Part shown: in pieces, positions 47,456-62,517 of the stretch
Numbering within the stretch: position 1 is the first letter of the stretch
How the letters are laid out: every line of letters begins with the position of its first letter
Origin: Hoplostethus atlanticus
Taxonomy: Eukaryota; Chordata; Actinopteri; Trachichthyiformes; Trachichthyidae
DNA length: 64,000 bases
Assembly (NCBI GenBank): GCA_034670405.1
Contig: JAXDDX010000012.1
Coordinates: 248,001 to 312,000, forward strand
Direction of reading: 5' to 3'
Translations under genes and position numbers: made by a program
The notes under the pieces: generated by a model
What the model was told of the DNA's origin: nothing
Seen by the model: only the letters and a program-made list of their open reading frames with translations
The model's database searches: none

Positions 47456-48974
47456 TCTCGGGCTCTGGTACATCTTTGTTCCATTCCCTCGACGGCGTGT
47501 TCACTTACTTTCCATTTGACGTTCATTTGTAACAACTTCAAAACACGCTGGCGCAGAATATACAGACAGATGTTAGCGATGAAATATTTATCCCATAAAT
47601 TGTAACCTGGATTCCTCAGTTGCCTTTTGAGCTCAGACAACACGTCCATTATTAATGATGAATGGGCATCTATTCGTAAAATAGCTGTACGAGTGCTTTT
47701 CAGATTTTGTTTTTTATTTATATTTTCTGTAAGCATGTATCTGATGATGTTTGATGGATGACGAGCGGTAGAAACAGCAAGCTCAGGTCTGTTCTCCTCC
47801 GATGCGTCTTCATCCGAAATCCATCTTTATCTGCTCTCCGATGGTGATGACTGGCCATTTAAAGATACTCAGGCTGTCTGTGGAGACGGAGCCAGGAGCG
47901 TTTGAGCCGGAGCCGGGGATCCAGGGTTCCTCCCACTGCTTTGACACATAAATAAAAGAGAATAATAATGTTCGGTGCCTGCCTGAGCAGCATGCGATTA
48001 CTGCTCAAAGTGCCCTTTAACCAATGCACCGTATCAAAAGGTGGAAAATATCCTGAGAGGCATCTAACGGTGCGCGGCATGCTGTAATCCTGCACAACTG
48101 GGACTCCTACCGCCTGTTTTATCTGCAGCTAAATAAAACCGTCAGCCTCTTAATGTCCACGTCTGTGGAGGCGGCGTGCAAACTTAATTCGGCACAATCT
48201 GTATGAAAATGTAGAAAATCTCAGGCCAATGTGGAGGATCAGCCGTACACAACATACGGTGTTAGCGATGGTGTTATTGTCAACCCTTCTTCCATGAAGG
48301 AGTGAGTAAAAACCGGGACGGTGGGAAATTCAGAGAGGGGGAGATTAATTGGCATGCAAGCGGGGTAACTGTCCTCAGTCTGCCGATCACAGGGCCAGCC
48401 GAGCATGACAAGCATAGCCTATCTCCTACTTTTCATTAGGCCGCGGACGAGGCCAGCCACAAGCTTTATGCTAAACAGGGTTGATACGGCTGTCTGAGGC
48501 TCCCAAAGACCTTTACACCCTCAAAACAAAACAACAGGATACGTACCGACAAAAAAAAAGAAAACAGCACCGGGAAAAAACAAGACGGCCCTCGCACAAA
48601 GACTCGTCGTGCAAATAAGAGCAATGAATAGCCGGCGGGGGGGGGGGGGGGGAATAAGGAGGGAACAGCGGCATCAGAAGTCGACTTGATGCGAGAATCA
48701 ATGAATAACTGTCCAGGAATGATTAACAGGGCCTTTATTCTGGAAGCGTGCCTGCTCAATTTTCAAAATGTACATTTCATTTATTGGGATCCATTACCTC
48801 TGAGCTGTTGGCAGAGTTATGATTTATATTTGCTACAGAAGGGAAACTAATTAAAACATGAACTGGAGTGAGATGTTTTTTGTCGTGTGTTCTTTACCAT
48901 GACTTTATGAGATAAACAACAAATAACTACCGGAGGTTCAGTGTACCTTTAAGTGCTTGCAAGCATGCGTCTCT

Positions 48975-49080
<106 letters not shown>

Positions 49081-49123
49081 CAACATCCTATGGGTGTGAA
49101 CCCTTCCAGTCCATCTCCAGCAG

Positions 49124-49210
49124 ATTAGAGTTTTAGTCATACAAACATTTTCCTGCTCTGGAGCCACAAATAATGGTCAAGTCAAGCCTCAGTGGGCGGA
49201 GCCAAAGAAT
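49124..49210. mobile_element. Inverted-repeat element, copy 3 (one end only)
   Basis: GAGTTTTAGTCATACAAACA, then CTCTGGAGCCACAAATAATG and AAGCCTCAGTGGGCGGAGCC follow, word by word, the complement of the right arm of copy 1 (TTTTTAGTTCTACAAAC, AATAATCTCATTGG, AACCTCAACGGGCGGAGCC). No partner arm was found nearby, so it is a solo end or truncated copy. Confidence 0.55.
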
Positions 49211-52200
49211 AATTTCCAGGAAGTGACCAGAACTTGGCAGAGGGACAAAACAATGATATCCACTCATGGTAAAATGGATGTGAGTGATCACAGGCCTAAT
49301 TATGACCCGTCACCGCGGTGACCTGGCCGACGGAAATCGCCTCTCCACCGAGCAGAGCTCTCCGGCTCATCACGGGGGAATTTTCCACAGACAGTATGAG
49401 GTCAAGAGTGATGGGGATGGATGTCGCAACCTTCACCGTCTGCCTGGTGTTCAAAACACTAAAGGATGCCGATGGCTTGGATTGAGTGCGGACCTGGAGA
49501 GCCATATTGAAAAAAGACCATTACCACCATGATGACAGTGGATTATGGTCATTGAGAATGCCACTGTCTAAAATTACATGATTGGGCCCTCGGTCCAAGA
49601 GCCTACAATAGGTCCCTGCTCAGTGTTGACATCATGACATGGGTGGGCAAACAATTCCTACAGGGAGGGTGGGAACACATTATTTTGAGCACCCCCCCCC
49701 CCCCCCCCCCCTCCATATTCTTCAACCAAGCATGTGAGGCTGCATTCACAGCCGAGGAGTGTTAATAATGTGTCAGGCAGAACAATTATGTCACAGTCTT
49801 TGGCCTCCCATGTGAGAAAGTTAGCCCCTCCCCGCAGCGATACAGTATGGAAAGGGCAAACTGGATCCGATGGAGGCCAGGCTGCTGGTCTGAGGGTGAA
49901 CGGCGTCTGTGAGGCCATACGGGAGGGATGTGAATTAGAGCAGCATTCCATGGAAAATAGATGGGGGATGAGGGTTTTTTGTTGGGTGGGTGGTGTGAGG
50001 GCGAGGGGGGGTGCGGGGGGGTGCGTTCCTGGGGTGGTTTTGCTGGTTGGCACCCATGGAGAATTGATGTTTCCAAATTACTGAAGTAACCCATGTCAAT
50101 TATGTAGTTTTTCACCTCGTGTCTCCGTGTCACTGCTGGCCCTCTAATTGCTCAGTGGGAATAAATGCTGAGAACGTGGAAACCGCTCCGCAATCTGCCG
50201 GGTGACAAAAAGCCAGAAACATCCCGAGACCTAAAAAAGGCTGAAACTTGCAGCCGCAGTTTTTTACTACTGTGGGAGTTCTTCTTCGGTCATTGATGTT
50301 TTCCTGCTTCCTGCGGCGACAACACTTGTCAGAGACGAGAGTACCAGCTTGGACAAAGACCTGGAAGGAATATGATTCTGCTCAAACAGAGAGCTAATGA
50401 AATTTCCTGAACATGCATCATTGATTTTTTTTTTTTCTTCTTTCTTTCCCACCGACAACCTTTATCCGTCTGGCATAAATTATTCTGGCGTTATTTACAT
50501 TGCACCGATGGTTTGTGGGAGATTGTGATGGGGTCAAAGCGTCCTCCATGCTCTATAAATGATGTTTAATCACATGAAGCAGAACACCGGAGAGCCAACC
50601 TGGTCTGACCTTCTCATAATTAAAATGCAAAGTAACCTGTTGCCGGTCTGCCGCGGTGACTCGGCATGCCGCGGTGCAGTCAGGAACCCAGTCTCAAACA
50701 CTCAGGCCGTGCATAGGACACATAGAGGTTCCATATGGGGTATATCTTCATACTGGTCTGGTTTTGGGATTGAATCCTCGTCAGTCTGCAGAGGTTTAGA
50801 TGCTTTTTTTTCAGCTTCGGTTTGTTTCCGCGAGACGATTTTTTGAGTTTCTGCGCTTTTCTTTGTCCGTTCAGCCATGGCGGCTATCGCTGCTCGTGCT
50901 AACTACCCAGTTCTTCTTCTGTTTAATGCCAAACAAACCAGAAACGTGAAAACGCATCACTTCCTGTGCACCAGAGGATTTTTCCCTGGAAACACCTACC
51001 TGACACCGGGTGAACAGCAGATGTGAAAGCTTTCATGAACTGGCTGGCGGTTGAACCACTACTGTGTTATATAGTAACTATGGAGATCAAAATGGAAATG
51101 TATTTATATGGAAATGTCACCGATTATTACTTTAATATGATGCTTGTGTTGGAAGGGAGGCGGCGCCGTGTGATAATAGCAAGACGTGTATTTCTGTCAC
51201 GTAAAATGAAATAAAGAAAATGCACTTCACATGTAGTCGTTATAACAACGTGCCCTTTTCTGTAAAAATAGATTATGTTCTCTGCTCCAAGTTCACTGCA
51301 GTGCTAAAAGGCTACTAGCTTCCCAGCAAAGTAGCTGCCATTAGCCTCAATGTCAGTCCAGGGTTATGAAACCTTTTAACATTCCTAAGTGTTGTTAGGC
51401 ATCAGCACGTGAGGGAGGCTGTCCAGAACACGAGCCATTTCTATTTCTACTACAGGAACACTTGACCCCGAGGAACAAGATGGCGAACCAAAACAATACC
51501 TTTAATAATTGGAGGACAGATGTCTTATTCCGCTGTAGGTCCCGCAATTAATCTTTGAAATAGATAACGCGTCAGCCGAAAATAGAAAGTGCATGCTCTT
51601 TCTCCCCCGCTCGCTGCTTCTATCTTTCCTTTTGTGCCGATGTGGCTGTGCGAGGACTATTTTCGCAGCACTGTGTATGAGCATGAGAGAGAGCACCTAC
51701 TGTAGAGAGCAATGAAGTGATTACACCGTTTGTCTAAAACAGCTAATGCAGACCTACTATGGGTTTGTGCAGTTTGACGTGAGCAATTTACAACTATTAG
51801 AAGCACGTTTCATCAACACGCCGCGCGTTGAAACTACCCGGAGTTTCGAGTGTGACACACTGTAAAACTGTTATTGGCGAGTAGCTGCCCGTGCGCCATA
51901 TTGTCATGTTCCCACTGCATTCATTTCCAAACTGTCAAACTGTTTAGCATGTAGATCAACCCGCTTCCTCCAACACCGGCAAATGTTTTCTTTTTTATCT
52001 TCCTCGTCACATGCTATTTCCTATATGCTCTTCACTTTTTCAGTCAATAATTAATTAGTGTGACCAAAAATTAATTAGGGTCTAGTCCAAAGACTGTCGG
52101 TGTGCATGGCAAAATTAATTCCTCACACGGAGGTAGAGAGGAAGAAGATTAATATTCTGCATGAGTGTTTCTTGTTCGAAGCGTTTGTAGACTCGGGTCT

Positions 52201-53788
52201 TAATGGAAGATGATTAAGTGAGACGTAAATATCAAAAAGAGAAGCACCTTGATGCAGTTTCAATCAATTTCTTGTTTTGAAAAGAAAATACACAATTGAC
52301 TAACAAATTTAATTCATCTACAGACAAAGACCTATTTTCTCTCGGAGCAGTTGTGCAGACACGGAGGATGACAGAGGAACATCCGTGGTGTTTCAAGCAG
52401 GGCAGTGATATATTTTACCATTTTCAAACACTATTATACTTCATGTTCTGGATATTTGAGGCGCAGATGAAGTGGATGCAACGGCAGACAACAGAGGGAA
52501 AAGTCAATTCAACCTGCGCGCGAGGACTTTTGTCTCTTCGTACAATAATTACGGCTTGGGCAAATCGAAATGAATAACATTGCAAGAATAAAGTGAAAAT
52601 ATTCTCATAGTGTGAAATTAAAATACATCTTGTCAAAGGGGCTATCACCATCTGTCTCTCTCTCGCTTTCTTCCTCTCTCTGCCAGGCGTAACACGGAAA
52701 GAGGCAGTTGTCATGGTGATTAATGCAAATGCACACGGTTAACCTGTAGATGGGAGATGTGGACCTTTCAAAGCATTTCAGACCTTGACTCGAACTAATA
52801 AGTATCCGTGCTCACTGCAGGTATAGTGGCTCTTTGGTAGAAATTGAAAATCACAGCCGCTTTTAAAAAAAGCTTGATATCTTGCTTGGATGTTTTAAAT
52901 GAAATTCCTGCGCTTTTGATTACGGGTTGGGTGCACGGGTTGAGGAAAACACTTTGAAAGCCATACATAGTGTCATACAGTTGGCTGACAACAGAGCCTT
53001 TCAAAGGGAAGAAGTGGATTGTCAACACGCGGACTGGCTTTGTAGTTATTTTGGTCAATGCGCTGACACTGACACGAAGCAACATAGCAACAAAGTTGTT
53101 TAGAATGAGATCCAATGCCATGAGAGTAGCATAACAACCGGGACCATTAGTGTATACAAACTAGCTATGCAATGCATCTATACTTCTGAAAGCAATGTGA
53201 CCTAGCAAGAATGCCTTAATGAGAGTGGGGGCGGGCAGTGGCAAAAACATCATTACACCAGGGACCATTATGTGGGAATGTGTACTCGCCTGTCCTCACC
53301 TCTTCTTGACCGTTCGACCCTTGGCTCCACAGGCTAACAGTGTATTTTGGTCCGTCCTCCTGAGCACACTGCCGCTGTCTGCCAGAGTGACACAAGCCAG
53401 AGACTCGGAGAGCGAATCTAATTACAGAGACAATTATGATTCTGACCCAGTTTGACCCGGATTTGTATTCAAATGGACTCATTTACCTTGAGCTTTGGAG
53501 ATGCATCTTCTGAGGACTGTGTATGAACCCAATGCCTCTTTGTCACGCTCGCCTTTGTCTCTTTATTACAACACACACACATGCGCTGGCAACCAGACAC
53601 ACATGCTGTCATCGAAGTGTATGCTTGTTGGTCAGACTTTTCTCCATGAATTAATTTAAGTTATCTTGATAACAAGCCAGTGGGAATGTAAACTATTCAG
53701 GTCTCCATTCACATGAAGAATGATATGGCAATCTATGAAAATGATCAAATACTCCTTTGTACAATGTGTTACACTGTTCATACACTCA
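49211..53788. other. Intergenic sequence with possible conserved block
   Basis: No gene is visible. C run at about 49691-49711 and G-rich tract at 49980-50035. The segment around 50780-51060 looks like an old dispersed element of unknown family. The 51950-52620 stretch is AT-rich and unique-looking, with three ATTAATT-type palindromes at 52050-52120. Confidence 0.45.
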
Positions 53789-54433
53789 GATTGAGTTTTA
53801 GTTCTACAGACATTATTCAGAGGCAGAGATATTCTTGGTCAAGGTATGAATAAAAAATGACTTCTTTTTTTCATTCATTCCTGATGTTGGAATGGCCGGG
53901 GGGGCTAGCTAACTAGCTTACCTAGCTATAGGTATAGTAATAACAATAACAAACATTATTTGCTTTTCAAAAACATAGTTACAAAGTGCTTAACAGGAAA
54001 TAATACACGTAAGACCAAAAGGTAAAGCAATAAAATCTAAAAAAGCATAAAAGAAAAGATTTTGATTCCATAAAAAAGAAGACACAAATTGCAAAAAGGC
54101 CTCATCGTAAAAGTGCGTTTTGAGAAGAGACTTAAAGGATGATGACCTGAGGATTTTGCTGACCTGAGATTTCCAGGTAGGGCGATCCAAAGAGTGGGAG
54201 CCTTGATGGCCGATCACCTTTGGTCTTTAGTATGACAAGTTTGAACTTGGAAGGTCAGCTAGGCTAACTAGATAACCTAGATAACCTGGCTTGGCTAGCA
54301 TTTTTTCAGTTAGCAGCAAGAGCACTAGGCATCATAATATTGGCTAGCTCCTCCCCTTTTCACCGGGCTTCAGTCTGGCTCCTCCTATTGAGATTTAACT
54401 CAACCAATGAGATTATTTCGGCCTCTAGAGAGC
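53789..54433. mobile_element. Inverted-repeat element, copy 2, carrying a nested LINE fragment
   Basis: The left end is ATTGAGTTTTAGTTCTACAG then CATTATTCAGAGGCAGAGAT. The right end at about 54382-54433 is the complement of GAGGCCGAAATAATCTCATT, GGTTGAGTTAAATCTCAA, with outermost TCCAAT. Both match copy 1 at 45199-45530. The central CTAGCTAACTAGCTTACCTA motif is also shared. It is longer than copy 1 because of an inserted LINE 3' fragment. Confidence 0.7.
53935..54245 (-). pseudogene. L2-like LINE 3' fragment nested in the inverted-repeat element
   Basis: On the minus strand the translated pieces PTLWIALPGNLR and SSSFKSLLKTHFYDEAFL (different frames) follow the LINE ORF2 C-terminal pattern LWNxLPxxLRxxxSxxxFKSxLKTHLF. 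The 3' end reads through an AT-rich tail to AAGCACTTTGTAAC. Frameshifts mean it is dead. It is distinct in sequence from the LINE at 20446-22480. Confidence 0.6.
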
Positions 54434-54956
54434 TGAACTCCAATCTGACATACACACTAATCTTTTTCCTTGCTTTACTTTGCATCGGCCTCACCCTGAG
54501 TTTGGCAACTAGGTCATGCTCAGTGACATCAGCCGGTTGAGGTTTTCTGGTTACCCCCTGCTAGTTGGTACAATGTGTCACCCACAAATCTCCTGTGAGG
54601 CCGGCGCTCTTTCGGGGCAAGTCAAATTCTCACTGAAAGCTGTGTCTCAATTTTCAAAAGAATCGCGATGCCATTATAGTTTGTGTCGTGACTGAAATTA
54701 ATCTGTGTTGAAAGGGGAAAGAACCGCAGCCCCTCTTAGCATTTTAGGGGCTGAAACAAAAACATCTAATCACTTGCATACTTTCTTGTGGGCAATGTTC
54801 TTAGATCCCCTCTCTCTTTCTAGAACTAATTGCAACGTGGTAATTAGCTGTGGAATCTAATTTACTGTGGGGATTCATTTAAGGAAACATGCATTATTTA
54901 AAGGGAAATTCAAGTAGAGGGAGCAATATTAGGATAGCATGGTGAGGTTGATAGTG

Positions 54957-55170
54957 CAGATAACAATGACAACAATAATAATGATAATGGTGATGATAGT
55001 GATGATAGTGGTGATGACGATGAAATGGAGGTGGATAACCAAAAGAATGATGATGATATTATTATTATTGGTGATGGTGATGATGATGGTGATGGTGATG
55101 GTGATGATGATGGTCATGGGCATGGTGATGCTGATGCTGATGTTGATTATGGTAGTGCTAGTGATTGTGG
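54957..55170. repeat. Degenerate GAT/AAT trinucleotide-type repeat
   Basis: About 210 bases of ATGATGGTGATGGTG-like units on the + strand. Open frames on both strands here (poly Met-Val-Met and Ile-Thr-Ile types) are artefacts. Confidence 0.9.
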
Positions 55171-55264
55171 TGCTGAGGAGCCAGGAGCATAAAAGAGGGT
55201 CATTGACCTCTGATTTCAGTCCTATTTCCCCTACAGGCCAAGTCCTAATAGACTCCATTAAATC

Positions 55265-55309
55265 TGAGAGAGAGAGAGAGAATGAGAGACCGAGAGAGAG
55301 AGAGTGAGC

Positions 55310-55336
<27 letters not shown>
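55265..55336. repeat. GA microsatellite, interrupted
   Basis: GA units with AATGAGAGACC and GTGAGC interruptions. Confidence 0.93.
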
Positions 55337-55340
<4 letters not shown>

Positions 55341-57659
55341 CTGACGCTGGTGCTTTCAAAGTAAAGTCTGCATATGTGATGACTTGCAGTCTGGCTGGCT
55401 GAATGAAGCCGGCTCAGAGCCTGATAACCTTCTCTTTCCTTATTATTTCCCCTCATTGCACTCACTGTGTGCCTCCATCACATCACTCCATCACATTTTC
55501 TCATGTGTGTATGCGACTCAGGCGAGGCAATCTCTCATTCATGTCTGTTATTTCGTGTCAATTTTGGATAATGCGTTATTTCACTGCCTATTGGTAGGCC
55601 TTCAGCTAGCGAGTGATAAAATAGTAATCCCTTTGCAATGACGCAGTGATAGATATTACATGCATAACAGGTTCATTCCTTTTCAATGCTAAATGCCAGC
55701 CCAGTAAGTCATGTGCAAATAAACATAACTGTAAAATAGACTGCATTGCCCTACAGACAGCAATAACTATTTTTTGTGTGTTCGAGGTGTCAAAGGTCAT
55801 AATTTAGATTTAGATTGAATAGCCACAAAATACCCAGAAATACCACAAAATGATGAATGGCCCACTTCTTTCTTTTGTCAGAACAGGAAATAAACACCAA
55901 AGTCATGTTTCTCAGTTTCACTACCCATGCAGTTACCGCTCTTTGGCTTCGTAGTGTACCATAACTCATTTATCATACACAATCTTCTGAGTTAATCTGT
56001 GAAATAAGCTGAGTTGAGTTGATGAGTTGTGTTGTGAAAGACATCAACTAGCCATAACTTGCATCCTCTTGTCAAAATTTTACCTTGCACATCATAACAG
56101 CGCCAACAGACACGACCCCATCTTGAATGCATTTCTCTGGTACATTAAGATAAGAGATGTGTGGCACAGAAAAGTGATTTATTGGACCTGATAATCCTTC
56201 AGGTTTTAGACAAAGTTACAAAAGAACCGTGTGATCCCATTGCCACATTTATGGGGAAACATTATCCATTATAGCTGGATGGATGTTCCAAGTCTTTCGA
56301 GAGGAAGTGAGTCATAGCTAAATGGAGCTTCAATGCAACATGTGGCATATTGCTACTTAAGATGTTAAAAACATGATATGACCTCCGGAAGAGAAATATG
56401 ACCCTCCAAGAATCTCTTGTGTGCAGGCCAACTGAGAAGTCTAGATATTCAACGCTATCATCTGCATATAGACGCACTCCAAGTCTCACAATAGAACATT
56501 CCTCTGCAGGTTGTGTTGCAACTTAGCCATGCATTATGCTGCATAGATACATTTGCCTCTGAAGTTGTTAGATCAAGTGAGGCAGCAGCTTGAGAGATCA
56601 AGGGGCTTCAGCATTTGAGGTAATAACAACATTCCTTGCCACTCCAGCGCTGGGAGGTTCTCCAAAGCGAGCTTAATTAACAACTGAGGGCTAAGCTTCA
56701 TTTAAAAACCAAAGGGCTTTTACTGGAAATCAGAGGAACTAAGAAGTTGCCTGCCCATTCTAGGTCATCAACATAAACAGGGGTGCAGAGGGGGAAGAAG
56801 AGTAACTGTTGTTTTTATCTTTTTATCCCTTTTATTTTCTTGTTGGTTTGTAACTTAAACTAGGCTCTTTCGTTTATCTACTGCTGTTTTGTATTATTAT
56901 CTGTGTCAAGTGGAGTAATTATCTAACAAATGTATAAAAGCGGCTCTCTAATTAAATGCCATGGGCTGTAAGAGACGGAGATAAATTATTTATACTGCTT
57001 TGATGAGAGCTAGCTAGCTCTAAGGAGTAAGCAGTCAGTCGCTCCTATAAGTGAAGCCAATGCAGGAAGATATTACAGAAACTTTTCTAGACAGTGTTTG
57101 GGGAGAGTCAGACCCTGGCACACAGTTTGTGCTACCGCAGGTTAGGTGGGTCAGGTTTCTGTGTTTAGCAACCAGTTTCTCCAACGATGTAATTTGCTCT
57201 TTCAGCAGAGATATGGTTTCACATTGGTATTTACAAGTCAGGAAGAGGTAGAGCAACTAGACCAACACTTAAACGAAGCGGTTCTAGCGGAAGGTACCTA
57301 TAGAGTTTGAGGATTTGCTGTAGGTAGATATTAATTCTTCTTGTAAAATGTCCTAAGTGGTAGTTGGGGAATTAATGCTGGTAAAATGAGGCCCCTGCTG
57401 TGTTTGTTAAAAGTCCATGCTTGAAATTCTTGAAGTGACAAATCTCAAATGTCAGAAATGTTCCCTCAGTGCTCTCGCCCTCACCACATTATCCTCCACA
57501 TCATAATCTACTCTGGTCCACATTACTGGAGAGCAGAGTGCAATTGGACTATTGAGCTATTTATCCCCGACAAGCTGCAAACCTTCCTAAGGCATAAGCC
57601 GGTAATGAAGCATAACATAACTGAGGAGAATCAACAAATGAGACGAGGGAAACAAGCCA

Positions 57660-60423
57660 AAGTCAGATAAGAATTTCTTATTATTCCAATAAAAAATACA
57701 TTCATACAGAAATATAACAATTTTGCAAAACAATTTCAAATAAAAATTTCATAAAGCATAAACATAACAATTTTACAAAAGTTTTTTTTTTCTTCTTTTT
57801 ATACAAAGATTCAGTTGAGAACAAAGAGCTGTGTGTGGATGACAGAACATGTTGGGGTAGTGGGGGGTGAAAGAGAAGAAAAGTGATGGAAAGTGTTTAA
57901 GATGCAAGCAAACATGGAGCTAAATCAAGGCTCAATTACCACTTGAACGGTATTGGCTGCTGTTTCAAAGAATGGATGTTCCGTTCCTTGCCCACAAAAG
58001 GCCTTGCCAGCACTCAAAATCTATTGCAGCAAGCAGTTTCAAGTTTGTACTCATCCTGTCTCTTTCACCCACTGATCTGAAATCCATTTGTCAGAGCATG
58101 CCACACTGCAACTTGCTGCAACATCAAATTCCTTCACTTGACTGCAGCAGGTCTCTGCTCTGGAGTGGGTGGCACAGATCACTTATCCTGGAGTTAAACT
58201 AAAAGAGTAATAGATATAATCACTATAATTATTTTTGGTCTCTGTCCTCGTCAAGTACTCTTCCTCCTCCTCAAACCCCGATAAAAATCCAATAAACACA
58301 TATAGATTCACTTTTAGGGCAGATATTGTCAGGTGTTTTGCCAATTTTGCATGTATACCATCAATGGTTCAGCTCAAATGGGTGATCTTTATCTCTTCCA
58401 GAGCGCCCTCGCCCCCTCACTCGGTTTTCATAATACTGTTGCAGCTTCGCTAAAACAACGCTCCCCAGACAGGTCAATAACCAACCTACACAGTCAGCAG
58501 TCTGTGACAGATTCCATGCCAACAAAGCCTTTAGCAATTCATTACCGAGAGGCAGTACAAGGCAAGGCCTGTCCAACTGCAGCCTGTTAATTACAATAAA
58601 TCTTTAGCTTTTTCTTCGGTCCTGCTTGCAGGGATGGAGGGATAGGGTGACGGAGGGTGGTGTTGGGGCTGGGTGGGGGAGGAAATTGGGAGGGGGGGGG
58701 CAGCTTACAGTGGGCCTTGAAGCCTCAGCTGATGCTAAGTATTGTTAAAGCAGCAGCATTATATTCTGTTCGAGTTTAGCCACATCCTACCGATCATGTT
58801 CATTACTCTAATCAGGTTAGTTTGTACCTTTGAGCTGTGTGTGATGGACTACAGTACATACTACACAGTAGTTAATGTCTTTAATAAATGGATTTAAGTG
58901 CTCTAAACATACAGCATTTGTCTTAATTACATGTTCTGACTCGAATGTGATACATCAATTAAATTGGTGCTTTGATTCAAAGAAGCATCCAACGGAAAAG
59001 AGGTCATTTTCTGAAATTCTAAATTTTAACAATGCAATGAACTCAAAATCTAAAAAGGTGATGACAGCTGTCGTTAAACAGAAGAGGTGCACGTTCATTT
59101 GTAATTGAGCCTTGATCCAGCTTTTCAAAATCACCCATACAACAAATGTGACTTCCCGGGGAGCAAATCACCACCACAGGGCTAAGTCACTTGCATAAGG
59201 CACCATTAAGGTCAACAGTGCATTATTAGATAGAAAACAGAAAGAAAGTACGAAAATCAAAAAGAGTCCTCAAGGCATATGATGAGTGAAAAAAACACCA
59301 TGAATAACTTCATGTCAGTAAGCAGTGGTGAAATCTCCAGCCAAATAAGAAAAAAGAATGAGGGAGATGGATGAAGGTGTAAAAAAGAAAATCATCAAGG
59401 CTTTATGTACAATATTGTAACATTTAACCGTTAGCATTTTAGCTGCACTTTTATTGAAACTATTTGCAGTCCTGATTACAGTGAAAACAGGAAATGAACG
59501 AACCCTAGAACCATGCAACACCTGTCTATGATACTGAAGTTATAGTATAGTTGTGTTATACCTCTAAGCACACAGCTTATACAATTGGACTACAAATGAG
59601 CTTTGTAGCTTGTAAAAAAATAATAAACCAGGCTACATAACACATTGCACATTTAGTAGCTGCACCAAAAACACCAAAAAAGGCTCCTCTCATTCAGTGA
59701 CCAGGGGGAGTTTCGGCCCCTGGGTCACTGACCAGAGGGTGACAAGTCAACCCCCTTTACTGGTCAAACCCAAGGCCTCAAAAGCTTCAGAGAAGGAACC
59801 CAACCCCCAGGCTTGGTGCCCGACAGGCAGGAACCTTCCCTCATCTCCATCCTCACACTGCTAGGGGGAAACAAAATTGGAACGTTACCCCCAGAAACCC
59901 TCCATTCAGTCCACAGCAACATTGGTACCAGCCCCGGACCATCCATCCATCCCCTCTTCCTTCCTCCCAAATCCCGTCTTCTCTCTCCTTACAGGGGCCA
60001 GTCAGCCAGTCTCAGACATTCACAGTGCACACATGCTTACCTCAGACAGTTTTGTAAAGTACCAGTGTATTCGCTGTCCGGGAGCTGTCCCCAAAACATC
60101 ATGCACCATACATACAGATCATTCATTCTTTTTGTATGTCTTTGTTTTTTTTTTGTTTTTGTTTTTTGTTTTGTAAGTCCTTCCCAATCAAATTCTTCCA
60201 TCCATGATTTTGTCCTCTTGTTACAACAGACAACCTTCAGAGCGCCCTTCTCCAAAGAGCGGTCCCGGAGGCACTGGGATTCAGTATGGTGCAAAATGGC
60301 ATGCTTTGGCTGGAACACACTCCCGCCACTCTGCTCTGGGACAGTTCAACCAAGAGACTGGTCGGGAGACGGCGTTTTTATTTTCCCCTTCGCTGCGTTG
60401 GTTGGTTGATGCTCGCCCCTGCT
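57660..60423 (-). other. klf6: Probable klf6 3' untranslated region
   Basis: About 2.8 kb downstream of the klf6 stop on the minus strand, mostly single-copy and AT-rich towards the far end. On the minus strand the last part carries TGTAAAATTGTTATG and TGCAAAATTGTTATA, then TATTGGAATAATAAG near 57675-57690, a possible weak poly(A) signal. A canonical AATAAA on the minus strand near 59452-59457 could give a short form of about 1 kb. The extent is inference from sequence texture and from long 3' UTRs in vertebrate KLF6. Confidence 0.5.
59452..59457 (-). terminator. klf6: Possible proximal klf6 poly(A) signal
   Basis: The minus strand reads TTTCAATAAAAGTGC here, containing AATAAA, about 970 nt beyond the klf6 stop codon. 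No clear GT-rich downstream element was identified, so usage is uncertain. Confidence 0.35.

Positions 60424-62517
<2,094 letters not shown>

Larger units (their letters stand above)
54434..57655. other. Intergenic sequence before the klf6 3' end
   Basis: No gene is visible. It contains the GAT-type repeat and GA array listed separately. From about 55350 to 57650 the sequence is AT-rich, unique-looking and without recognisable elements. Confidence 0.5.

Noticed and set aside
54929-55465. 178-codon open frame on the minus strand, Ile/Thr-rich
   Set aside because: Translation of the GAT and GA repeats.
59813-60409. 198-codon open frame on the + strand
   Set aside because: It lies antisense to the klf6 3' UTR, has low-complexity Phe/Leu/Ser stretches and no family motif; a chance open frame.
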